Shown here in pieces: positions 23,269 to 34,477 of a DNA stretch of 64,000 nucleotides. The stretch comes from Paraspadella gotoi (lineage: Eukaryota; Chaetognatha), in contig CM119266.1 in the NCBI GenBank assembly GCA_051294375.1, forward strand, positions 9,184,538 through 9,248,537, read 5' to 3'. The notes below the pieces were generated by a model that did no database searches, was not told where the DNA came from, and saw nothing but the letters and a program-made list of their open reading frames with translations. A program made the position numbers and the translations under genes. The stretch's first letter is position 1. Each line of letters opens with the position of its first letter.

Positions 23269-23367
23269 AAAGAAAAGAGGAGAAAAATAACGAATATAAT
23301 CAGAAACGGTTTTGACGCTGACTGTCAGACGTAATTGCGTTAAATCGCGATTAATCGAGTGCGAAAA

Positions 23368-23451
<84 letters not shown>

Positions 23452-24261
23452 TCCCCTTTAGTTGGCGAGCGCCGGCGCCCGTTAGGTCGTGTTGCAATTT
23501 ATTATTGGCTCTTGCAACGATTTGCTGGCTCGTGCTGCAAAATGGAATTTCTTCAATAATTACTCGTCTTATGCCGATTAAGGAATCATTGCTTGTTGCT
23601 TTACTCTTTTTGCTTGCTTGCTTGCTCTACTTTTCTTGCTGACTTGCATTCTCTCTTTTCTTTCCAAGGTACTTCATTATCTGAATTGTATTTCCTTGGC
23701 TCGTGCGACGCAATTCATTGGCATATTGCTCAGTAATCGAAAGGAGGGAAAGCAGGTGGGCGTCGACTGACGAAACGACGCCTGATAGAAAGAAACGGCG
23801 CCTGTCACCTGACGCTGCGTCGTTAGTGTAGAAAATTATTTTTTAACGAGACGCGACGGTTGGCGTTACTTCGGGCGGCGCCAAAAAAAACAACAAAATA
23901 TGAGTGTTTCACTTATACGTTCGGCGCTATTGGCGTGCGCCGCTGTCGTACATTGTGGAAGGCGTGCGGCGCGGTCGTGCTGTGTTCGGGGCGTGCGGCG
24001 TGCTGTCGAATAGCGAAGAATGATCCACTCCGGCACAACGATGTAACGATCGGGGGGGGGGATAAATCCAAGGTTCGATGTCGAAAGCCGGACATTATAA
24101 CCACGGGGCCAGCGTGGAGGACAGGACTGTAACCTCTGTCTGACATTGTCCAAAGTCCACGCTGTCGTATACGGCGGCTCATATTCAAATCGAGAGTCAT
24201 GGCTATGGAAGTGTGGAAGTATGGAAGTCTCTCGTCAGTCAATCCATATTTTAATATCGCG
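23269..24261. repeat. 1 kb direct repeat, copy 1
   Basis: It extends from AAGAAAAGAGGAGAAAAATA to AATCCATATTTTAATATCGCG. It includes a GA tract, a (CTTG)n-like stretch and the tRNA-Glu-like head. The partner is at 27091-28062. Confidence 0.85.
24050..24125 (-). mobile_element. tRNA-Glu-like SINE head
   Basis: On the minus strand GGCCCCGTGGTTATAATGTC then CGGCTTTCGACATC then TTGGATTTATCCC parallels animal tRNA-Glu(TTC) (D-arm GTGGTTA, GGCTTTC anticodon arm, B-box position). The acceptor stem does not pair and the B box is poor, so it is a pseudogene or SINE head. The second copy at 27868-27925 is cut by a gap. Confidence 0.4.
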
Positions 24262-24284
24262 ACCGGTTCTGTATTCTTAAGTTA

Positions 24285-24395
24285 AGAGACAGAATTAATT
24301 GTTACGAGTTAGCGACAAAGCAATTCAATTTTAAGCAGTCCCCGAACTTCGGATAAAGTTGTAAATCCGTGATACAGGCAGGATTAATGCCACGT
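24285..24395 (-). mobile_element. Diverged relative of the TRIM LTR
   Basis: Blocks in common with the LTR, in order: AGAGACAG, AATTGTTA, AAGCAGTCCC, GAACTTCGGAT and GATACAGGC. Similarity then stops. It is an old or related-subfamily fragment. Confidence 0.45.
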
Positions 24396-25042
24396 GTGAA
24401 ATATTCTGCCTCGTTTTGTACCTACTATCAGGGGTTTCACTTGACCTTGTCTGATTTCAGCCGTTTTGGCCCAATTTTCGCGGGCTTTTATCGAATTAAG
24501 AGAGATATTTGTAATCGTTTTTTAGTTTCTCTTGAAAGACTCATAAACTCACGTTTGTCTGTGACCGAAACTCCGCACGGTTTCCTTTTTACATCGATTT
24601 AATCGGCATGGAGTGCACCAAGAATGAGATGTCCCGGGATTACGTTTCCGGACCTTTGGGCTACACAAAAAAAGGGTAAACAAATTTTTTCCTAATGACA
24701 GTTTTTTATAAATTAATATTAAAATTAGCTATATAAAATCAATAAAGTAGAATAAAAAAAAATTAAAAAAATGGTTTAAATTTTTTTAAAAAATGAAAAT
24801 ATCATGCATCATCCATATCTATGAACAATTTTCTTTCGTTTGAGTCCATAACCATTAATTCTATCTTTAATAGTTTAATTTGTAATTAATTTTTCTTTAT
24901 TAAAATATTATTTTAATTTTTTTTCAAATAATTTAAATTAAAAAAATTATAACTATGCCAAATGATTGAAGAAAATTTTATATTATAAGGGACTTTACCT
25001 ACCTATATAGGCCTTCAAATACATATATAGTAAGTTTATTAT

Positions 25043-27091
25043 GATGATGTTTTGACATAGAAAATAAATAATTTATAAAATTAAATATATGAAAAAATTT
25101 TAACTTTGAATTTTTTTTTAAGCATAATAAACATAATTATTAATTAATTGTTCATGATGCTTTTTAATAGCTACTGGTCAGTTGTATCATTCTCAATTAT
25201 AATAATTTTATAACTTCTTTTATTCTTAATAATACTGACTGCTATATTTACTTACTTTTGACAAAATCCAAAAATTACTGATATTAAAAATTATGTATGA
25301 AACAGACAAAAACTTTTTTTAAAATCACATGCTATTTAATTGTTTGAACTGATATAATATTATCCTTGGACAAAATTCAAAAAGTTTTAAACAATCCCAA
25401 CTAGACATTTTAAGGTTGTCAAATGTATAAATAATTGATATTCGGACTGCTTTGTAGGTTTTAACTTAATTCAGTAGCCTCTTTTAATATGACAGAAAAG
25501 CAGTTATATTTAACAGTTTTTTTATTTGGAGTGGGCATCAAAGTTCTAAATACATATAACGTCAGTATATTTGTTAAGTATAGTAGATTCCTCTATAGAT
25601 TTTTTAATTTTGAAAACATTTTACTTTTTTTTTCTATAATTTTTTTGACACGCAAAACGTTTCTTTGATTACGCTAAAGAGAATGTAAAAAATTAAAAAT
25701 AAATAGTACCAATAGTTAGAATTATGTCTAGAATAGATGAAAAAAAACCTTGTTTAAAAATTTGATTGGGAAGTGGGGTAACTAAGGCTTACCAACGGTA
25801 TCCTCCATGCTGTTCGTTCTCTCAATTATTTTTTAATTTAATACATTTGAAAGGGAAAAAAAGAAAATTCAGAATGCAGGGGCATAAAGGTAGAGAAAAT
25901 CTGTACATAGTGACATGATAATAATGACCTTTTATGTCTTGCGTAATGGGGGCAGTAAAGAAACCTTAAAAAATGCAATCATTAAGTCAGTCAATGAACC
26001 CTTTTTGCGAATTTTTTTTTCTTAATTAAAATGGATGATAAATAATAGAATTAAATTCCCTTTATAAAGGTTGTTATATTTAAAAGAAAATTAGCAATAC
26101 AATCAACACAATGATGTCTTGGCTTTGTCAAATATGTCAGCAGTTAAGTAATTTTTTAAAATTTTATTACGATAAACAAGCAGTATATCAAGCTTTTGCT
26201 TTGCAGTTGAAGATAATGAAAATGATTATTTTTTTTCACAGACAAGAAGGTAGACGTCCAGACTGTTTATATCAAGCTGAAAAATTTTATTATTTATCAT
26301 TTTTCATATTTAAAAAAACATTTTATCAAGCTACTACAAATTTTTTGCTTGTTTTTTTATTTTAAACTAAAAATACAAGCAAATTTATAAAGTTGAGAAA
26401 ATTTAATGATAATTAAAAATGTAATTCAGACTTTCCTCTTTCAATGTACAAAAGAAAAACAAAAAATTTCATATGCCTTCATTGAAATTTGTAATGCAAA
26501 AAACTGTTATACTTTTAACTCGTATTTAAATAAAAACTGTGTAAGATTTATGGATAAAATTTAATAAAACTGTTCTAGAAATGTGTCCCATGATTAGGGC
26601 TTTAATTTGATACCACACCCACCTTGCTCCCTCTTTTTTTTTCAAAAGATATTCAAGACAATAACTTTTTTTTATTACTTTTTTGCATCTTGCAGTTTTT
26701 TTTAAACAACCTAATTTTGGCCTTAAAAATGTCGAGTTGGGATTGTTTAAAACTTTTTAAATTTTGGTCCAAGGATAATATAATATCACTCCAAAAAATT
26801 AAATAGCATCTGATTTAAAAAAAAGTTTTTGTCTGTTTCATACATAATTTTTAATATCAGTAATTTTTGGATTTTGTCAAAAGTAAGTAAATATAGCAGT
26901 CAGTATTACTAAAAATAAAAGAAGTTATCAAATTATTATAATTGAAAAGGATACAACTGACCAGTAGCTATTAAAAGCATCATGAACAAATAATTAAAAA
27001 TTATGTTTATTATGCTAAAAAAAAATTCAAAGTTATCAATTTTTTCAATATATTTAATTATTTAAATTATTTATTTTCTATATCAAAACAT
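25043..27091. mobile_element. AT-rich foldback element with arms of about 380 bp
   Basis: The left arm (25043-25420) and right arm (26710-27091) are imperfect reverse complements: ATGTTTTGACATAGAAAATA pairs with TATTTTCTATATCAAAACAT, and CAAAAAGTTTTAAACAATCC pairs with GGATTGTTTAAAACTTTTT. The 1.3 kb interior is AT-rich with no convincing gene. It lies within a 2.8 kb insert between two copies of a 1 kb duplicated segment. No transposase is visible, so it would be non-autonomous. Confidence 0.65.
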
Positions 27092-27189
27092 AAGAAAAGA
27101 GGAGAAAAATAACGAATATAATCAGAAACGGTTTTGACGCTGACTGTCAGACGTAATTGCGTTAAATCGCGATTAATCGAGTGCGAAAA

Positions 27190-27286
<97 letters not shown>

Positions 27287-28062
27287 TCCCCTTTAGTTGG
27301 CGAGCGCCGGCGCCCGTTAGGTCGTGTTTGCGATTTATTATTGGCTCTTGCAACGATTTGCTGGCTCGTGCTGCAAAATGGAATTTCTTCAATAATTACT
27401 CGTCTTATGCCGATTAAGGAATCATTGCTTGCTTGCTTTACTCTTTTTGCTTGCTTGCTTGCTCTACTTTTCTTGCTGACTTGCATTCTCTCTTTTTCTT
27501 TCCAAGGTACTTCATTATCTGAATTGTATTTCCTTGGCTCGTGCGACGCAATTCATTGGCATATTGCTCAGTAATCGAAAGGAGGGAAAGCAGGTGGGCG
27601 TCGACTGACGAAACGACGCCTGATAGAAAGAAACGGCGCCTGTCACCTGACGCTGCGTCGTTAGTGTAGAAAATTATTTTTTAACGAGACGCGACGGTTG
27701 GCGTTACTTCGGGCGGCGCCAAAAAAAACAACAAAATATGAGTGTTTCACTTATACGTTCGGCGCTATTGGCGTGCGCCGCTGTCGTACATTGTGGAAGG
27801 CGTGCGGCGCGGTCGTGCTGTGTTCGGGGCGTGCGGCGTGCTGTCGAATAGCGAAGANNNNNNNNNNCCAAGGTTCGATGTCGAAAGCCGGACATTATAA
27901 CCACGGGGCCAGCGTGGAGGACAGGACTGTAACCTCTGTCTGACATTGTCCAAAGTCCACGCTGTCGTATACGGCGGCTCATATTCAAATCGAGAGTCAT
28001 GGCTATGGAAGTGTGGAAGTATGGAAGTCTCTCGTCAGTCAATCCATATTTTAATATCGCGA
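27091..28062. repeat. 1 kb direct repeat, copy 2
   Basis: Near-identical to 23269-24261. About 40 bp containing a G10 run in copy 1 are replaced by a 10-N gap here (27858-27867). It starts exactly where the foldback's right arm ends. Confidence 0.85.
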
Positions 28063-28069
28063 TCGAAAA

Positions 28070-30420
<2,351 letters not shown>

Positions 30421-30431
30421 CAAATCCGTTT

Positions 30432-31079
30432 TCACCTTCGAATTCGTTCAAAAAAACAGGATCTTAATGCCCAAAAATTATTGTATGAAAGCTTGTAGGG
30501 TCCTGCTATGTTATTTTTTTTTGTCCAGTGTCCAAAGTCCCATCGATGCCAGCCAAAGATCTTACGAATTCCATTATTTATGGCTACATTTAGTTGGTAC
30601 ATATCTTTACAACGAAAGTCTTTAACTTCACAGCCATATCGTAGTACAGAGACACAATTACTGTAAAATAATTGTAACAAAACTGCTTCATTTGGTTTGT
30701 GTAATGCATTCAAAATACTATTGGAGGATCTATAAAAGGACATTAGATCAGGTGTGGGATCGAAATCAAAATTATTTCCAGATTTTAAGTTAAATCCTAA
30801 ATATTTCCAACTCGTGACTCTTTCGATGGGACATGAATCAACATTTAAATACCCAGTACCAATCCCATAATCGTTTTTGCCAAAAATCATGTACTTTGTT
30901 TTTTTGAAATTAAAAGAAAAGCCGAATTTCTTCCCATATTCAACGCTAAGGTCAATCATTCTCTGCATGCCTCCTAATGTGGGTGATGATAGGACTATGT
31001 CATCAGCATAAAAAATGCAACCTACAAATATATTTATGAAGTGACAACCAATACCAGATTTTTTTAAAATGGATAATCT
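30432..31079 (-). mobile_element. 5'-truncated non-LTR retrotransposon (LINE) reverse transcriptase
   Basis: An open frame of 215 codons encodes the C-terminal half of a LINE reverse transcriptase. It contains the catalytic YADD box in GCIFYADDIVLSSPTLGGMQ, then GFSFNFKKTKYMIFG and SWKYLGFNLK (palm/thumb), then VLRYGCEVKDFRCKDMYQL and a Trp-containing tail. This order (FYADD, K-K-x-x-MIFG, YLG, LRYG) is typical of the CR1/Jockey assemblage. It is open from a stop at 31080 and ends at a TGA/TAA-type stop at 30432. The upstream RT motifs, endonuclease and ORF1 are missing, as in a standard 5'-truncated insertion. Activity is impossible from this copy alone. The clade is inferred. Confidence 0.85.
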
Positions 31080-31436
31080 TTATAGTGGGAGTAGCAATTT
31101 CATGGACACGATTTTCGTTAAAACAAGTATGAGCAAACAATGCCGGATCTGCCCACGATCATTAGCGGTAAGCAGCTGATCAGATAATAAATTAATTAAT
31201 TAATTAATATTAATTTTTTTAATCGCGTCAAAATCATTTTCCACTTTTTCTCGCCTCTCAATCACAAAACAACAATCTCGATCACAAAATTAATTAATTA
31301 ATTAATTAATTAATTAAAAATTACAAATAATTAATCATTAATTAATTACTTATTTATTAATAATTAGTTAATGCAGCTTGAATTTACATTTAATATAAAA
31401 ATAAAAAAGCATAATCAAATAGTGAAATAGATTGTT

Positions 31437-31690
31437 TGTTTTTTTCATTTTAACTCATTTCCTCTTGAACGATTCCATGGAAACTTGATTTCCAGCTTAA
31501 TCACACAGCTTTCCTACCCACATACAAAATTTCAAGTCAAATTCCCCATCAACTCATGAGTAATTAGCGTTCAAATAGTGAATTTTTTTTTTCCATTTTA
31601 ACTCATTTCCACTCGGAAGATTCCAGCGAAACTCCATTTCCAGCTCAATGACACACTTTCCTACCCACACACAATTTCATTCCAATCCAT
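31437..31690. repeat. Two tandem units of about 135 bp, followed by a GGAC tetramer tract
   Basis: TTTTCATTTTAACTCATTTCC..GATTCCA..GAAACT..ATTTCCAGCT..TTTCCTACCCACA occurs at 31441 and 31584. It is followed by (GGAC)n/(GACA)n at 31728-31803 and CCGACAAAGTGAATTATAGA (31887). The last motif also ends a repeat at 8829-8870 (CCGACCGAAAAGTGACTTAT), suggesting an interspersed family. Confidence 0.6.
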
Positions 31691-32479
31691 CCATCCAATC
31701 AGGAACGTTGGAATTTTTTACTAAGGTGGGACGGACGGACGGACGGACGGACGGACAGACAGATGAACGTACGGACGGACAGACAGATGAACGGACGGAT
31801 GGACATAGTTTTTTTTTTGCATAATTTATCATAATTCGATGTGCTGACAAGTGAATGCCCGACAAGATTGGGGGGGCGGACCGACGGACCGACAAAGTGA
31901 ATTATAGAGTCGAGATCTGCTGATAAGCAGATCCGACTAAAAATATTGAACCAAAAAAAAACGTCGAGCAAATAAATTAATTGGTTTTTCAATTACGTGT
32001 GACGAATGATAATTCGTCAAATGGTTTGTTTATTTTTTATTTTGACTCAGAAATTTCTCTATAGAATCAGTCTTTACTTAAAAATCTAGATTTGTACAAA
32101 TTGAGCATACCCTGAAGAATCCGTTTTTACTCGAAATTCTCGGTTTACCGAGAAAAAAAAAGTAAAATATATTTATATTCCAAATTTTAGGAAAAAACCT
32201 TTCATTTTTATATAAAGTTCTCGTAATGTTTAAATTGACTGAATTATTATCGTTTTGTTTTATTGGTCAAGAAGGAATTTCGAGGAGAAAAACGGCGGAG
32301 AAAGGAGGAAGTTGCCGATTATTTGATTATTAAATTATCATTTAAAAAAAAAATTTGAGGATCTTTAACTGCAGAAAAAAATAACTAGTATTTTTTTGTT
32401 TTGTTTTTTTTTTAGGTTTTATTTTAATTACAAAGTAAAATAGTTTTATTAACATTGAGGCGAACCTTCATCAGCGCAA

Positions 32480-32530
32480 GTTTGACTTGCGCTGATTTAG
32501 GTTCGCATTAGAACCGAAACATGTCCGAAA
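32480..32530 (+). ncRNA. Degenerate hammerhead-like hairpin
   Basis: CTGATTTA, hairpin GGTTC-GCATTA-GAACC, then GAAACATGTCCG: the same order and the same GAAACATGTCCG tail as at 37341-37395, but the CUGANGA box is damaged. A preceding strong hairpin (TCAGCGCAAGT / ACTTGCGCTGA, with outer GCGAACC / GGTTCGC) overlaps it. A weaker third relative (ATGAAGAAGG..AAAACATGTAG) is at 32707-32734. Confidence 0.3.
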
Positions 32531-33520
32531 TTACAAATTAATGTTGTTTATGTCAATAAAACTCTATTACTTTGCAAGCAACTTTCAAACGCAACTATAA
32601 TTATTTTAATATAATTATTTTCTACTATGGAATATAGTAATATCCGTAGTATCTAATAAAATCCGTAAGTTTTATTAATGTATAATCATTGACTGAGTAG
32701 TCAGGAATGAAGAAGGTCGTTTGTCAAAACATGTAGATTATGCGGAACCGTCTTTATACGCCAGTTTCAAAATCAAGCGTTTGATTTTTTTTCATCAATT
32801 AACTTTGATAGTGATGAAATGTTTCGATGATAACTCATATAGCAACTGGCGAATGTGAAAAAGTTTGCATCCGCATGGATTTAAAAGACTTTTATACTGA
32901 TAAAACTATCATAATGATGTTTGATTCAAAAAATTCAATTATCATCATCTTCATTTTAACGAGGAAATTGAAATATAAAAATTTACTTACGATGTCAAAG
33001 AGTAGTAAAAAGTGGTAAACCCTGTACTGCATTATGTAAATTAGTTTTTGGTAAAAACTTGTAAAACAATTTTAATCTGTTTATACAACCTAGACTAGGC
33101 TAGACGGTTAATTATTTATAATTATTGTTTGTAAGAAAAAAAGGTGAAAAGTAAAAAATGAAACAGACAAGAAAAAAATGAACAAGATATTAGATTTTTT
33201 AATTTGGGAGAGAAAAACCGATTGACTCTCCAGTCGACGATGAGATTTTTCATTAAGAGGAAAGGTCATTCTCCATAACAATGATGTATTAGAGCTAATA
33301 CATTGAAAAATACATTATAGTCATCAGTAATCACAAAAAAATAAGTTTTTATTAATATTTTTATTAATAAAATATATAATATAATATTTCTCAAATGAAT
33401 AACAAATATTTTCACAGTCTATCAATGTTTAAATACATTTAAAAAAACTAATTATGCCAATATACGTCAACTTCAAGAAGAATAAAACAATATTGGTTTT
33501 GATAAAAATATACAATATTG

Positions 33521-34169
33521 TGAATAGACAGTAATGATTGTTATGTGTGAGTGACAGAACTGTTCAATATAAGCACTAAGCAGTCCCTGAGCTTCGATCA
33601 GGCTGTAACGACGTTTACAGGCGGGTTAAGTGCCCCATCCCTTTAACTGCTAGGCGACCACCGTCTCTAGAACCCGGACCTTTGTTTGGAGGCGATGACT
33701 TGCCTCTGGCACAATGGCGCTGATGAACGGTTGGTGGATTTGAGTCCACCATATCACTCTCCGTAGGGAGAAGTTGGTTGCGTCTCTTCAATGAATTGTT
33801 GTTGTTGGTGGAAAGTTTGTCACCAAGTTTAAGGCATGTCGCCTGATGTGTTGTTTGCGGAAAGTGCATCGCCAGTTGAGCAATGTCGCCTGAAAGTGTT
33901 GTTGTTGCTGTTGTGTTCGGAAGAGGGCTCACCAATGAAGAGACAGTAATGATTGTTATGTGTTAGTGACAGAACCGTTCAATATAAGCAGTCCCTGAGC
34001 TTCGGATCAGGCTGTAAGACCGTGTTACAGGCGGGTTAAGCGCCTGTCCCCTCTTAACTGCTAGGCGACCACCGGGCTAGAACCCCAGACCTTTGGGTTG
34101 GGAGGCAAATTACTTGCCTCCAGCACCAATGGCCGCTGATGAACGATTGGTGGATTTTAGTCCACCATA
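33521..34169 (-). mobile_element. TRIM-1: complete miniature LTR element
   Basis: Two direct repeats (33521-33753 and 33936-34169) flank a 182 bp interior with no coding capacity. On the minus strand the interior starts T-TGGTGAGCCC directly after the LTR end CTCTTCA, which resembles a primer-binding site. It ends in a purine-rich stretch before TATGGTGG. A 4-bp target duplication ATTG is present at 33517-33520 and 34170-34173. The left LTR has more substitutions and small insertions. The interior contains a roughly 43-bp unit repeated twice. Confidence 0.75.
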
Positions 34170-34267
34170 ATTGATAATAATATTGATAATTATATAATTA
34201 ACTATGGTTGTAATTTATTCTATTCAAAAACTTAAGGAAAAATAAAACAGAGAAGCTTTTTTTTCAA

Positions 34268-34273
34268 TTTATT
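34268..34273 (-). terminator. Polyadenylation signal of the ABHD6-like gene
   Basis: AATAAA on the minus strand, 18 bp downstream of the TAG, in an A/T-rich 3' flank. This implies a very short 3' UTR. Confidence 0.6.
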
Positions 34274-34291
34274 GATTAGTAAAAAAAATAT

Positions 34292-34477
34292 CTAAATATC
34301 ATAATTTTCCCTGTAACTTTTTCTGAAATCCATTATGATTTTAGAGGTTTCGTTCAAATTTTCCATCACGGTCATGTGACCGCTATCTTTGATGATGTGC
34401 AAATCGCACTGCAACAAATCCGACATGTATTGGCCGAGAGAAAAATGACTAATTTCATCTTTGTCTCCGATGATGAT
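34292..34477 (-). CDS. ABHD6-like exon 6 (catalytic Asp and His, stop)
   Basis: The acceptor CTTTTCAG|ATC opens in phase 0. It encodes IIIGDKDEISHFSLGQYMSD, LLQCDLHIIKDSGHMTVMEN and LNETSKIIMDFRKSYRENYD, then Ile and TAG. GDKDE carries the acid, and SGHMTVME the histidine. TSKIIMDF aligns with TAKLIIDF of ABHD6. An AATAAA lies 18 bp past the stop. Confidence 0.9.
   Translation of the reverse strand: MIIGDKDEISHFSLGQYMSDLLQCDLHIIKDSGHMTVMENLNETSKIIMDFRKSYRENYDI

Larger units (their letters stand above)
31090..33515. other. No gene recognised; AT-rich repeats
   Basis: (ATTA)n tracts at 31190-31210 and 31290-31320, the 135-bp tandem pair, a GGAC tract, and the hammerhead-like hairpins at 32.46-32.74 kb. 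Confidence 0.55.

Noticed and set aside
24050-24125. A functional tRNA-Glu gene
   Set aside because: The acceptor stem does not pair and the B box deviates; consistent with a SINE head only.
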